Counted from the stretch's first letter, positions 49,817-59,209 are shown. The stretch is DNA of 64,000 nt from Desulfobacter sp. (GCA_028768525.1 CP054837.1:2451001-2515000), one strand, 5' to 3'. A program made the numbers and translations. Notes: a model not told the origin generated them from the sequence alone.

Positions 49817-51226
49817 CTATCCCTGTTTAGAGACAAATCCGGGAAGATTATACTTGCTCAACAAGGCGTACAGCCGGGCCTGGGAGAGCCCGGACATAAG
49901 GCATGCGGCCTTACGGTCGCCACGGGCCTCTTTGAGCAACCGTTCCAGGTATTTTTTTTCCAGCCGCTGCCTGCAGTCGTTTAAAGGAGGGAATCCTTCA
50001 TTGCCATTAATGGCAATGTCAACAATGGTTCTGGCAAATTTCGCCGGGGCCGTATCAAATCCGAGACCGGGCAGACGGTATCCCGGGGGAAGATGTTTGG
50101 GGACCAGGGTGGGATCGTGCCCGGCAGCAGCCAGGGCATGCTCAAGGACATTAATGAGTTCACGGATATTGCCCGGCCATGGATTTTTCTCAAGGGTGCC
50201 GATAAATTCAGGAGAAACGGCTTTTGCACCCAGATGATAATGGGTTGATAATTCGTGAATTTTTCTGACCACGATCTCTTCAATATCCTTGTTTCTCTCC
50301 CTGAGTGGCGGCAGATGAATTTCCATGGCCCTTATCCGGTAAAACAGATCCTGGCGAAACCGGTTCTCTTTTACCATCCGGGAGAGGTCAAGGTTGGTGG
50401 CGGAAATGAGGCGGATATCAACACGGATCTCCTTTTTGCCCCCAAGGGGACGGACGGTTCTTTCCTGAAGCGTCCTTAAAAAGGTTTTCTGGACGGACAG
50501 GGGCATGTCACCGATTTCATCCAGCATCAAGGTGCCGCCGTCCGCCTGTACGATCAATCCGTCCTGTCTTGATGCGGCACCGGTGAATGCCCCTTTTTCA
50601 TGGCCGAACAGGGTACTCTCAATCAAGGTTTCCGTCAGCGCACCGCAATCCACTGCCACAAAGGGTTTTGACGCCCGCTTGCTGTTTTCATGGATTGCCC
50701 TTGAGAACAATTCCTTTCCCGTCCCCGTTTCCCCGGTAACAATCACACCGGCATCTGTGGCGGCCGCCCGGCCGACATCTTCCAGGCATTTTCGGATGGC
50801 GGAGGACTCCCCGATGATCTTGGCGCGTTTCAGGGGAACCAGCCGGGGGGCGGCCAGTTTTTCCTTCCGGTATTGGATCGCCCGTTTTATGGGCAGGGAA
50901 ACCTCGTCCAGCTGAAAGGGTTTCTGGACATAATCCCAGGCCCCGTATTTGAATGCCGTCTCAGCCCCCCTGGCGTCACCGGTGCCGGTGATGATAATAA
51001 TTTCCGGGCTTGATGGGCCGTCTGACAAGGCCGGCATGATATCCAGCCCGTTACCGTCGGGCAGTTCCAGGTCCAGCAGGACAATGTCGAAAGAACATCT
51101 TTTATTCAGGGACTCCGCCGCGCGGACCGTGTTGGCGGTATAGAACGCACATCCCATCTTTGTTAAAACCGTTTCAAAAAACAGGCAGATCTCCGGATCA
51201 TCATCAACAATCAGCACATGTATCAT
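49817..51226 (-). CDS. NtrC-family sigma-54-dependent response regulator
   Basis: A 469-residue activator. A receiver domain covers about 1-120 (LIVDDDPEICLFFE, phospho-Asp in FDIVLLDLELPDGNG, Lys in YVQKPFQLDE). The AAA+ domain at about 135-370 has the Walker A motif VIVTGETGTGKELF, the sigma-54 contact motif GAFTGA in HEKGAFTGAASRQDG, and LMLDEIGDMPL. A Fis-type HTH lies at the C terminus (AACLMSGLSQARLYALLSKY). The intact GAFTGA means it can open sigma-54 promoters. It overlaps the hybrid kinase by 4 bases, so the two form a signalling pair. The chemoreceptor downstream, with a sigma-54 promoter and dyads, is the likeliest target. Confidence 0.95.
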   Translation of the reverse strand: MIHVLIVDDDPEICLFFETVLTKMGCAFYTANTVRAAESLNKRCSFDIVLLDLELPDGNGLDIMPALSDGPSSPEIIIITGTGDARGAETAFKYGAWDYVQKPFQLDEVSLPIKRAIQYRKEKLAAPRLVPLKRAKIIGESSAIRKCLEDVGRAAATDAGVIVTGETGTGKELFSRAIHENSKRASKPFVAVDCGALTETLIESTLFGHEKGAFTGAASRQDGLIVQADGGTLMLDEIGDMPLSVQKTFLRTLQERTVRPLGGKKEIRVDIRLISATNLDLSRMVKENRFRQDLFYRIRAMEIHLPPLRERNKDIEEIVVRKIHELSTHYHLGAKAVSPEFIGTLEKNPWPGNIRELINVLEHALAAAGHDPTLVPKHLPPGYRLPGLGFDTAPAKFARTIVDIAINGNEGFPPLNDCRQRLEKKYLERLLKEARGDRKAACLMSGLSQARLYALLSKYNLPGFVSKQG

Positions 51227-54200
51227 TTTTCTTCCCCGTCAACGATGGCATGCAACGCCCGATGGACCGTCATGGAGAGTTCTGAGGCAATCATGGGCTT
51301 CATGACCAGGTCAAAAATACCGGCTGAGGTGCAGATCTCCTTTGTCAGTCCCTGGCTGAACCCCGTGCAAAGGACAATGGGAATGCCGGGATTGATGGCC
51401 TTTATGGACCTTGACAGATCCAAACCGTTCATTCCGGGCATGGTCATATCCGTTAGCACCAGGTCAAAATACCGGGGCGCATTTCGAATGTGCGCCAGGG
51501 CTTCCTCACTGCTTGTGGCCGCAGTTACGGAATACCCCATTTTGGATAGAAGGTCCCGGGTGCCTTCCACAATGGGTGCCTCATCATCCACCACCAGAAT
51601 CCGGCCCTCCCCGCGCACCAGGGGCGGTTCTTCAGATTTCTCCGATACCTCGGCCGCCGCTTCATCCGGGATAAGCACCTTGAATGTGGTGCCGTTCCCC
51701 GGTTCACTGTAGACAGAGATGCCGCCGCCCATTTCTTTTAGAATGCCGTAAACGGTTGAAAGGCCCATTCCTGTGCCTTCTTCTCTTTTTTTTGTGGTGA
51801 AAAACGGTTCAAAAATACGATGGATAACGGCCTTTGGAATTCCAATGCCGGTATCGGAAACAACCAATTGGTAGTATTGCCCCGGTGCAACATCTTTAAA
51901 CTGGCGGGAGTCCGCCTTGTTCACGCGGATGGCGTCCAGAACGATCTCAAGCCGGCCGCCCTTGTTTTTCATGGCATGGCCCGCATTGGTAAAGAGATTC
52001 ATCAACACCTGATGGAACTGGATGGGATCCCCCAGAACCCGTGCCCGGTGCACCTTCAATTCCTGGTGGATCTCAATATTGGCCGGCAGGGAAGCCCGGA
52101 TGAATTTCACGGTTTCCTTTATAATGGGATCAATAGATATCGGCTGTTTCTTGACCTCCGCTTTTCTGCTGAATGTAAGGATATGCCGGACAAGATCCCT
52201 GGCCCTCAGCCCGGCTGAAGAGACTGAATCCAGGTATCTTTTCATGGGTTCCTCATCCCCGGCTTCAAGTTTGGCCAGGTCCGCGAATCCCAGCAATGCG
52301 GAAAGGATATTGTTGAAATCATGGGCGATGCCCCCGGCCAGCACCCCGATGGCTTCCATTTTCTGGGACTGGCGGAGCCGCTCCTGCATCTCATAGACAC
52401 CTGTGACATCCCTGAAGACCAAAACGACCCCGATGATTTCTCCGCTGTCATTGCGGATGGGCGAACCGGAGTCTGAAATCTGGTAACGGGTACCATCCCG
52501 GGCGATGAGAACGGTGTGATTGGCAAGATCAACGGTTTTCCCCGTTGAAAGCACCTTTTGTACCGGATTGTCCACCCGTTCCTCTGTCTCTGCATTTACA
52601 ATGTGAAACACGTTTTCAAGGGGCTCGCCAACGGCCTTTTGGGCATTCCAACCCGTGAGGTGGGCGGCAACGGTGTTCATCCGGGTCACCTTGCCGCTGA
52701 TATCAGTCGCAATAACGGCATCACCGATTGAATCCAGGGTAACGCGAAGATTCTCCTCACTTTCTTTCAATGCCGTTTCAGCCGTTTTACGGTCACTGAT
52801 GTCCACCGTGGACGACAATATGGCCTTGCCATCCTTCCAATCAATGATACAGCTCGAAAACAGAATGTGATTCTTTACCCCGTTGCGCCGGACGGCCACT
52901 TCCGCATCTCTTACAAAGCCATTCTTTTCTATTTCCGATATAATTCGCTCTTTGTCGGCCGTTTCCACTATTCTGCCGAGTTCTTCCATTGTGCGGCCCA
53001 CAATCGATTCCAAAGGCTTTTGCACGGTTTCGCAAAAATACTGATTGGCCAGCAGATACCGCCCCTCCATATCATTGATCACACAGGAAAAGGGCAGGAG
53101 GTCGAACAGTGTCTGAAACAGATTCAGGCTTTTTTTGATTTCCGATTCATCATGCCGGATATGGCTGACATCCACAAAGGTGATCAGCACCCGGTCTCTC
53201 ATGAGGGTGGCCCGGATGTCAACCTGCTTCACTACTCCGGTTTTACAAGAGATAGTATATTCTTTCTGCTCCTGAGACACCCCGATGGGCCTTTTTTCAC
53301 GAACGGCCCGCTCCCATTCCCCCTTGACCTCGTTTCGATATTCCGGTTCCGGATATGCCCTGGGCCACCAGGCATCAAGGTCGGGGACCTCCTCATTTGT
53401 GTATCCAAAGACGTCGGTAAAGGACCGGTTAAATCGGATGGCACCGGTGTCCATATCCAGTTCACCAAAGGGAAGCGGTGCGTTTTCAAAAAACGACCGG
53501 AACCTTGCCTCACTGTGGGCAATATCTCCCCTGGCCTGATTCAGCCGGGTGATTTTGTCATCCAGCCGGCGCTTTAAAATTGTCGAAATGGCAGCCAGGA
53601 TTAGAATCGCACCACATAAGACTCCCCCTCCGATCACCAGCAACCTGAAGGTGTTCGAAGACAGCCCGGAGGGCATCTGAAATGTTATCCACCTGTTTTT
53701 AACCGCCGCAAATTCTTCTTGAGATATCGCTGAAAGGGCCTTTTGGATGGATGAAAAAAGCAGGGGATATTTCTTGTTCACCCCGATGCGAAGGTCATAA
53801 TTCAAATCGGTGGTACCCGCCAGCTTGAGATTGGTGATTCCCTGCCGGGTGATATAGTGGGATGCAACGGCCAGGCTGCCCACATAAGCATCAGCCTGTC
53901 CGAATGCGGCCATTCGTAATCCCTCTTCAACACTCTGCGCAGCCAGGACATTCAGTTTTGCCCCTGAATACTGCCTGACAAACTCTTCAGTGGCCGATCC
54001 TGCCACAACAGCAATCTTTTTCCCTGACAGGTCATCAAGGGTCACACCTGTCCCCAGGGTGAGTGGCGCAATGATGACAATGGGAATTTTCATGTAAACA
54101 GAACTGAACAATAAAAAGTCTTGGCGCTCGGGCAGCTTTACAATGGCCGGCGCAATGGCAAATCCATCGTTTTTCAATCCCGCCAGATATGCGGTCCGGT

Positions 54201-54585
54201 CTTTAGGCGTTTTTTTCGGGACACGTATCCCCAGTCTCTCTTCCACCAGGGAAAAGATATCCGCTGTTATTCCGCTGAACCCGTTGTTCTCATCGGTAAA
54301 TTCAATTGGCGGTAGCGCCTCATTATACCATAGTTCAATCTGATCTATATGTTTCGCAAGCCATTCATTTTCTTCGGGTGTAAGAGACGCCCGGGAAGGC
54401 TGGCTGCCCAGCGCTGCCGCTGTAAACAGCAGCATTCCCACAAGGGTAAGGCAAGCCGTCAGGGCATGCTGAACAGGTAAAAACCAAGTTCTTACCGAAA
54501 CGGGCAAGCCGCTCTGACCCTTGGCGATGCCAGTTTTTTCAATGTGCACTAGGACACCTTTCACTTGAGTGGGCATACGCGTCAT
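51223..54585 (-). CDS. Hybrid sensor histidine kinase with periplasmic-binding-protein sensor, three PAS domains and receiver
   Basis: A 1,120-residue protein. A signal/anchor segment at about 42-60 precedes an SBP_bac_3 sensor domain at about 70-300 (IELWYNEALPPIEFTDENNG, KIAVVAGSATEEFVRQYSGA). A membrane helix at about 315-340 is followed by PAS domains at about 355-475, 490-610 and 615-735, a HisKA domain with the His in LAGGIAHDFNNILSALLGFA, HATPase_c (TGIGIPKAVIHRIFEPFFTT, GTGMGLSTVYGI) and a C-terminal receiver (ILVVDDEAPIVEGTRDLL, DLVLTDMTMPGMNG). Such kinases sense solutes such as amino acids. The stop overlaps the NtrC-type gene by 4 bases, so it is the probable phosphate donor; the internal receiver may gate this. 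Confidence 0.94.
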   Translation of the reverse strand: MTRMPTQVKGVLVHIEKTGIAKGQSGLPVSVRTWFLPVQHALTACLTLVGMLLFTAAALGSQPSRASLTPEENEWLAKHIDQIELWYNEALPPIEFTDENNGFSGITADIFSLVEERLGIRVPKKTPKDRTAYLAGLKNDGFAIAPAIVKLPERQDFLLFSSVYMKIPIVIIAPLTLGTGVTLDDLSGKKIAVVAGSATEEFVRQYSGAKLNVLAAQSVEEGLRMAAFGQADAYVGSLAVASHYITRQGITNLKLAGTTDLNYDLRIGVNKKYPLLFSSIQKALSAISQEEFAAVKNRWITFQMPSGLSSNTFRLLVIGGGVLCGAILILAAISTILKRRLDDKITRLNQARGDIAHSEARFRSFFENAPLPFGELDMDTGAIRFNRSFTDVFGYTNEEVPDLDAWWPRAYPEPEYRNEVKGEWERAVREKRPIGVSQEQKEYTISCKTGVVKQVDIRATLMRDRVLITFVDVSHIRHDESEIKKSLNLFQTLFDLLPFSCVINDMEGRYLLANQYFCETVQKPLESIVGRTMEELGRIVETADKERIISEIEKNGFVRDAEVAVRRNGVKNHILFSSCIIDWKDGKAILSSTVDISDRKTAETALKESEENLRVTLDSIGDAVIATDISGKVTRMNTVAAHLTGWNAQKAVGEPLENVFHIVNAETEERVDNPVQKVLSTGKTVDLANHTVLIARDGTRYQISDSGSPIRNDSGEIIGVVLVFRDVTGVYEMQERLRQSQKMEAIGVLAGGIAHDFNNILSALLGFADLAKLEAGDEEPMKRYLDSVSSAGLRARDLVRHILTFSRKAEVKKQPISIDPIIKETVKFIRASLPANIEIHQELKVHRARVLGDPIQFHQVLMNLFTNAGHAMKNKGGRLEIVLDAIRVNKADSRQFKDVAPGQYYQLVVSDTGIGIPKAVIHRIFEPFFTTKKREEGTGMGLSTVYGILKEMGGGISVYSEPGNGTTFKVLIPDEAAAEVSEKSEEPPLVRGEGRILVVDDEAPIVEGTRDLLSKMGYSVTAATSSEEALAHIRNAPRYFDLVLTDMTMPGMNGLDLSRSIKAINPGIPIVLCTGFSQGLTKEICTSAGIFDLVMKPMIASELSMTVHRALHAIVDGEEK

Positions 54586-54848
54586 ACTTTCAGTTTTTGA
54601 TGAAATAAAAATCGGAAGTAGTATAGATTACTCCCGGAATCAATAGTATTTCATAAAAAAAACCAGAAAACAATGTTGACCCAACGCCCAGGCCCAATCG
54701 CCTGCCGTCCACAGACCCTATGCATTATATTGTTTTCCACCGTGGAAGAGACCCCAAGCCCATCTGCGGTGGAGACAATTATTTTTTTATGGAACCCGCC
54801 GAAGCCCGCCTCTATCTGACCGTCAGCCCGGGGGAACAGGAGCCGGTC

Positions 54849-55313
54849 TCAATGGGCGGTTTTCCCGGATATCTGTTCGACAACAATCTTGAACACCCGG
54901 GTTTTTCTCAGGTCCCGTTGAATATAGTCCTCGCCTGCAGGCAGGTGGTCCGGCGCCAGCCGCTTGACCAAAGCCCGGAGCCCGTCGATTTTATCATCTC
55001 CCAGCACCTCCTGGGCCCTGCCGAAAATCACCGCGCTTTTATACCGGGTACTGAATTCCTCGGCAATAATTCCGGTGCCGGAGGTGACGCAGAAAGAGAC
55101 CTTGGGGTTAAAGGCCATATTGTCGATCTTATGGCCGAACGGGGCGCAGTGAAAATAGACGGCCCCATTGTGAAATACATAATTGAGGGGAACCGCATAG
55201 GGATAACCGTCTTCGCCAACCGTGGCCAGAACCCCTTCCTCACCTGCCTCCAGAACCTCAAGGGCCTGTTCCCTGGACAGCCGTTTATCTTTTCTTCTCA
55301 TCTTTCTGAACAT
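54849..55313 (-). CDS. PNPOx-like flavin-binding protein (NimA type)
   Basis: A 154-residue split-barrel protein. The N terminus MFRKMRRKDKRLSREQALEV and the strand pattern GVLATVGEDGYPYAVPLNYV, VYFHCAPFGHKIDNMAFN and ARALKSAVIFGRAQEV-type sequence (here RYKSAVIFGRAQEVL) match the pyridoxamine-5'-phosphate oxidase-related group, which includes NimA nitroreductases. They bind FMN or heme; the substrate is unknown. I start at the ATG at 55313 with GTGAGG ahead; a GTG four codons earlier overlaps this site. A single gene. Confidence 0.85.
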   Translation of the reverse strand: MFRKMRRKDKRLSREQALEVLEAGEEGVLATVGEDGYPYAVPLNYVFHNGAVYFHCAPFGHKIDNMAFNPKVSFCVTSGTGIIAEEFSTRYKSAVIFGRAQEVLGDDKIDGLRALVKRLAPDHLPAGEDYIQRDLRKTRVFKIVVEQISGKTAH

Positions 55314-55500
55314 ACTTTGCCTCACTAGTATGGGTTGCTGTGGGTTACAAGCATCTATAATAAAAAATACCCTCCATTAAAAGGGGCAAACTCAATAAAT
55401 CCGGCTGTTGCAAGCGGCCTTTTTTTCCTGTCCATTTCCCCGGGCCTGTGATAATGAAATTTATCGTATTTCAATTTACCGACAAACCATGGGGAGAAAA

Positions 55501-55854
55501 ATGGAAGAGAAAAAGAGTACCCGATTCATCACCGCGATTATCATTGCCGCCCTATTCCTCTTTGCCCCGGTTTCAGGGTTCTCCGGCCAGGGACGGGAAA
55601 AAATAAACCTGGACGGCGGAAAAATAGGGACCGTGGCCTTTAACCACCACCTTCACCAGACCCTCGTCGGGGACTGCATGGTCTGCCATAAAAGCTTCCC
55701 CCAGAAAGAAGGCGCCCTAAATGCGGCTAAAGCCGCCGGTGAACTCAAGAAAAAACAGGTCATGAACAAAACCTGCCTCAAATGCCACAAGGCAAAGAAA
55801 AAAGCCGGTGAAAAGCACGGGCCCACAAGCTGCAAGGCCTGCCATAAGAAATGA
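55501..55854 (+). CDS. Periplasmic three-haem class III (c7-like) cytochrome
   Basis: A 117-residue protein. A signal peptide covers about 1-30 (ITAIIIAALFLFAPVSGFSG). The mature part has three CXXCH haem-binding sites, CMVCH, CLKCH and CKACH, and a histidine-rich FNHHLHQ before the first, giving sixth ligands. The size and pattern fit the c3/c7 group of multihaem cytochromes that carry electrons between periplasmic hydrogenases or formate dehydrogenases and membrane complexes in sulfate reducers. The start at 55501 has GGGGAGA ahead; a longer frame from 55408 gives no signal peptide. It overlaps yaaA by 4 bases, an unusual pairing. Confidence 0.92.
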   Translation: MEEKKSTRFITAIIIAALFLFAPVSGFSGQGREKINLDGGKIGTVAFNHHLHQTLVGDCMVCHKSFPQKEGALNAAKAAGELKKKQVMNKTCLKCHKAKKKAGEKHGPTSCKACHKK

Positions 55855-56597
55855 AACTGATCCTCTCTCCCACCAAAACAATGGATATGGGGGAACCGGA
55901 CCTGGGGGGATTATCCCCCGGCCACCCGGAATTCGCGAAGGATGCAGAGCGCCTGGTCCGGATGCTCACCACCATGGACCGGGCCGGCCTGAAAAAAGTA
56001 TTTAAAACCAGCGACAGCCTCACCCTCAAGGTCCAGGAGATGATAGAGGGGTTTGACCGCGCCCCGGCCAGCCCGGCCCTGTTCGCCTTCCGGGGGGAGG
56101 CTTTCAAAACCCTGGCCCCGGATGACTTCACCAGGGAGCAGATGCGCTACGCCCAGGAAAACCTGAGGATTCTCTCGGGCCTTTACGGTGCCCTCTGCCC
56201 CCTGGACCTGATAAAACCCTACCGTCTGGATTTCAATACCCCGCTGAAACCCGGCGGCACCGGCATGAAACCCTTCTGGAAAAAACGGCTGATTCCCTGG
56301 TTCGAATCCCTGCTGGCCCCCGGTGAATGGCTGATTAACCTGGCATCGGATGAATATGCCTCGGTGCTGAACTCAGAAAAGTTAAAACAAAGGACGATCA
56401 CCCTTCAGTTCAGGGAAGCGAATGAAGGACAACTGAAGAATGTCACGGTGCGGGCCAAACAGGCCAGGGGATGCGTTGCCAGGCACATTATCAAAAAGGC
56501 GCTGGCAGACCCGGCGCCCCTGAAGCAGGCGTCCATAGCAGGCTATACCTATTCCCGTACCCATTCATCAGAGCAGGAGTGGTTTTTTATCCGCTGA
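55851..56597 (+). CDS. yaaA: Peroxide stress protein YaaA
   Basis: A 248-residue protein of the YaaA/DUF328 family, which lowers free iron during peroxide stress in E. coli and binds DNA. Family blocks: MKLILSPTKTMDM at the start, ALFAFRGEAFKTLAPDDFT at about 77-95, LRILSGLYGALCPLDLIKPY at about 105-124, NLASDEYASVL near 165, and ARGCVARHIIKKAL at about 205-218. The length is typical. It starts inside the last codons of the cytochrome gene and overlaps the convergent diguanylate cyclase by 11 bases. In an anaerobe it would serve survival under oxygen exposure. Confidence 0.93.
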   Translation: MKLILSPTKTMDMGEPDLGGLSPGHPEFAKDAERLVRMLTTMDRAGLKKVFKTSDSLTLKVQEMIEGFDRAPASPALFAFRGEAFKTLAPDDFTREQMRYAQENLRILSGLYGALCPLDLIKPYRLDFNTPLKPGGTGMKPFWKKRLIPWFESLLAPGEWLINLASDEYASVLNSEKLKQRTITLQFREANEGQLKNVTVRAKQARGCVARHIIKKALADPAPLKQASIAGYTYSRTHSSEQEWFFIR

Positions 56598-57879
56598 CCC
56601 ACCGATTCCGCCCCTGCTCCTTGGCCAGATAGAGGGCCGCATCGGCATCGGCCAGCAGGCCCATGTCCGAGGCCTCTTTCCTGGGAATTGTCGTGGCAAT
56701 GCCCAGGCTCAGGGTGACATTGGCATTGGCCCGGGATCCATTATGGGCAATCCCCAGGGCCAGGACCCCGGCTCTGATATTTTCCGCGACTTCAGCGGCA
56801 GCAGTTTTGCTGGTTCCCGGCAGGATAATACCGAACTCTTCTCCGCCGTACCGTGCGGCCAGTCCCCCGGCCAGTCTGGCACAGTCGTCAATGGCGCCGG
56901 CCACCTTCTTCAGGCATTCGTCCCCGGCCTGGTGGCCGTAGGTGTCGTTATAGATTTTAAAATAGTCAATGTCGCAGAGAATCACCGAAAGGGGCTTCTT
57001 TGTATTGATATGCCCCTTCCATTCCATATTGAGGTGGGCGTCAAACTGCCTGCGGTTGGCAATCTGGGTCAGACCGTCTATCACCGAAAGACGCATCAGC
57101 TCTTCATTGGCTTTTTGGAGGGCGGTTTCAGCCTTAACTGTTTCCCCGATATCAATGGCATATCCATTGAATCCGTCGGCCCTGCCAGATGCATCAAAGG
57201 TGAGCATGGCAAAGCAGAGCGCCCAGATAAAGGAACCGTTTTTGCGCTTCAGCCGGCAGCGGAACCGTGCAACCCGTTCCGCCTCCATGAGGAGGAACAT
57301 GAAATCCTCGGCATGTTTTTCGTCGTAAAAGACCTGTCCGGCAAAATCATTCACCGCCTGGACCAGGTAGTCAGTGGATTCATATCCCAGCATCCATGCA
57401 TATTCGGAATTGGCCATGGTCAGGTTGCCGTCCAGTGCGGCATGGAAAATACCCACCGGCGCAAATCCGAGGATATCCTCCATTGAATTGGTACCGGCCC
57501 TGAGGCTGGACTGGTAGCATTCGTCCCGGGTATCAATGATCTCTTTGACCAGCAGTGCGGTGCCGGCCTTTTCTCCCCTGGTCCCGATAATGGAATTGTA
57601 ATGGACCTGGTATTGAAGCGGGGTATTGTGGCGATCCATATGAAAAATCCGGATATCGCCGGTGCCCTCATTGTCAGTCAGGGCTTTCTTATCCACCGCC
57701 ATAATCTTATCAAGCCTCTTCCCCAAGGCCTCTTGGGCAGTGTGGCCCAGCAGGGTCCCTGCCCCCCTGCTCCACAGGGTAATGGAAAAATCCATATTGA
57801 TTTCAATATATCCGATATCGGCCTGGTCCATCAAATGTTCCAGGATCAGATTTCGATTTTTAAAAATTTCGCTTCCCAT
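56587..57879 (-). CDS. PAS-domain diguanylate cyclase
   Basis: A 430-residue soluble protein. Two PAS-like domains at about 12-120 (VDKKALTDNEGTGDI, LLGHTAQEALGKRLD) and 140-250 (GFAPVGIFHAALDGNLTMAN, with RCRLKRKNGSFIW) are followed by a GGDEF domain at about 265-425. The active site reads ARYGGEEFGIILPG (GGEEF variant, active in most cases), and KPLSVILCDIDYFKIYND is the metal-binding start. An RxxD inhibition site is not obvious. It should make c-di-GMP in response to a cytoplasmic signal. The 3' end overlaps the yaaA end by 11 bases. Confidence 0.92.
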   Translation of the reverse strand: MGSEIFKNRNLILEHLMDQADIGYIEINMDFSITLWSRGAGTLLGHTAQEALGKRLDKIMAVDKKALTDNEGTGDIRIFHMDRHNTPLQYQVHYNSIIGTRGEKAGTALLVKEIIDTRDECYQSSLRAGTNSMEDILGFAPVGIFHAALDGNLTMANSEYAWMLGYESTDYLVQAVNDFAGQVFYDEKHAEDFMFLLMEAERVARFRCRLKRKNGSFIWALCFAMLTFDASGRADGFNGYAIDIGETVKAETALQKANEELMRLSVIDGLTQIANRRQFDAHLNMEWKGHINTKKPLSVILCDIDYFKIYNDTYGHQAGDECLKKVAGAIDDCARLAGGLAARYGGEEFGIILPGTSKTAAAEVAENIRAGVLALGIAHNGSRANANVTLSLGIATTIPRKEASDMGLLADADAALYLAKEQGRNRWVSG

Positions 57880-57926
57880 TTCCCTGTCCCGTGTACAACA
57901 TCGTACAATTTACTACCGGTATTTAT

Positions 57927-57954
57927 TTGACAAAACCTAATTTTCCTCTAGAAT
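57927..57954 (+). promoter_or_regulatory. Sigma-70 promoter of the flavodoxin-like gene
   Basis: TTGACA (57927-57932), a 16-base spacer and TAGAAT (57949-57954), 45 bases before the start codon. Confidence 0.7.
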
Positions 57955-57999
57955 ACATCCTGTAGTCTATTCGAATAACACAGATCTTGGGAGTTGAAA

Positions 58000-58569
58000 A
58001 TGAAAATCCTATGCCTCCAGGGCAGCGCTAGAAAAAAAGGGAACACAGCACAGGCATTAAAATGGGCGGAAGAAGAACTCACGGCCATGGGCCATGAGGT
58101 TGAAAACATCTACCTGACGGCCAAAGAACTGAAAGGGTGCCTTGGCTGCGCCGCATGTAAAAAGAAACCTGAAGAAGTCGGCTGCGTACAAAAGGACGAC
58201 ATCCCCGGCATCCTTGAGAAAATGGTTGACGCCCAGGCTGTGATCTTTGCCTCTCCCCTTTATTTCTGGGGGGTGACGGCCCAGCTGAAAGCCGTCATCG
58301 ACCGAACCTACAGCCTCTACACCCGCTACCATGAACCCGGCCATGCCTCCCTGGTGGAGGGACAGCGCCAGGCCCTGCTCATGACCGGTGCCGGCCCCTG
58401 GGACAACAATGCAGAGGCGGCATTCACCGCATTTTCAAGAATTCAAAAGCCCCACAAGTCTGTCCACCCCGGCGACCTGTTCCTGGACAAATGCACCACA
58501 CCTGGGGATATGGACGACCAGATCAAAGGCAAGGTTGCCGCTTTTGCCCGCCAACTTGTTGAAAAATAA
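58000..58569 (+). CDS. Flavodoxin-like NADPH-dependent FMN reductase family protein
   Basis: A 189-residue protein with the flavodoxin fold. MKILCLQGSARKKGNTAQAL at the start provides the phosphate loop for FMN. KELKGCLGCAACKK at about 43-56 (CxxCxxC), with GCVQKDD, matches the iron-sulfur flavoprotein-like NAD(P)H-dependent reductases found in anaerobes. FASPLYFWGVTAQLKAVIDR at about 85-104 is the second FMN loop. It may bind FMN alone, since the Isf-type cluster motif is only partly present. The start at 58000 has GGGAG ahead; a TTG two codons earlier is less likely. The SYLF protein follows 12 bases downstream. Confidence 0.88.
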   Translation: MKILCLQGSARKKGNTAQALKWAEEELTAMGHEVENIYLTAKELKGCLGCAACKKKPEEVGCVQKDDIPGILEKMVDAQAVIFASPLYFWGVTAQLKAVIDRTYSLYTRYHEPGHASLVEGQRQALLMTGAGPWDNNAEAAFTAFSRIQKPHKSVHPGDLFLDKCTTPGDMDDQIKGKVAAFARQLVEK

Positions 58570-58581
58570 AGGAGAAACCGG

Positions 58582-59151
58582 ATGAAAAAATTCATTTTGC
58601 CGCTTATCGTTCTTTTGGTCGCAGTGTTCACGGTTGCACCTGCCTTTGCCGAGCCTTACAGCAAAACCCTTTCCGTTTTTAAAAAAGCGCCAACCGTACA
58701 GCCCTTTTTCAAGAATTGTTACGGATATGCCGTTTTCCCCACGGTGGGCAAAGGCGGTTTCATCATCGGCGGCTCCTATGGCGAGGGCCGGGTATACAAA
58801 CTCGGCACCGTCACCGGCGTGGTCAAACTGATCAAGGGGAGCATCGGATTCCAGTTCGGGGGCCAGGCCTTTTCACAGATCATCTTCTTCCAGGACCAGC
58901 GGGCCTATAAGGAATTCACCAGCGGCAGTTTTGAATTCGACGGGTCCGCATCCGCCGTGGCCGTCACCGCCGGCGCCCAGGCCAAAGCCGGCACCGAAGG
59001 GGGAACGGCCGGCGCCAGTGCCGGACCCGCCACAGGGGTCCAGGCTGACATCCCCTATTACAAAGGGATGGCCGTATTTATCCACGCCAAGGGCGGACTC
59101 ATGATTGAGGCCTCCATCGGCGGCCAGAAATTTGAATTCACCCCCCTGTAA
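58582..59151 (+). CDS. Secreted SYLF-domain lipid-binding protein (Ysc84 family)
   Basis: A 189-residue protein with a signal peptide (KKFILPLIVLLVAVFTVAPAFA, cleaved at about residue 23). The SYLF domain (PF04366) follows: GYAVFPTVGKGGFIIGGSYG at about 48-67, GFQFGGQAFSQIIFFQD at about 92-108, and a glycine/alanine-rich stretch with AGAQAKAGTEGGTAGASAG at about 130-148. Members bind phosphoinositides in eukaryotes and probably envelope lipids in bacteria. It lies in a row with the flavodoxin-like gene and, further on, cardiolipin synthase, which makes an envelope role plausible. Confidence 0.9.
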   Translation: MKKFILPLIVLLVAVFTVAPAFAEPYSKTLSVFKKAPTVQPFFKNCYGYAVFPTVGKGGFIIGGSYGEGRVYKLGTVTGVVKLIKGSIGFQFGGQAFSQIIFFQDQRAYKEFTSGSFEFDGSASAVAVTAGAQAKAGTEGGTAGASAGPATGVQADIPYYKGMAVFIHAKGGLMIEASIGGQKFEFTPL

Positions 59152-59157
59152 CCCGCA

Positions 59158-59189
59158 AGCGCCGGGAAAAGGGACCGGCTCCCGGCGCT
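59158..59189 (+). other. Hairpin between the SYLF and cardiolipin synthase genes
   Basis: AGCGCCGGGA and TCCCGGCGCT form a perfect 10-bp stem with a 12-base loop. No U-run follows; the ribosome site of cls (TAGGAGG) starts four bases later. It may reduce read-through, protect the upstream mRNA or block translation. Confidence 0.7.
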
Positions 59190-59209
59190 CGTTAGGAGGA
59201 TAAGAAGGG

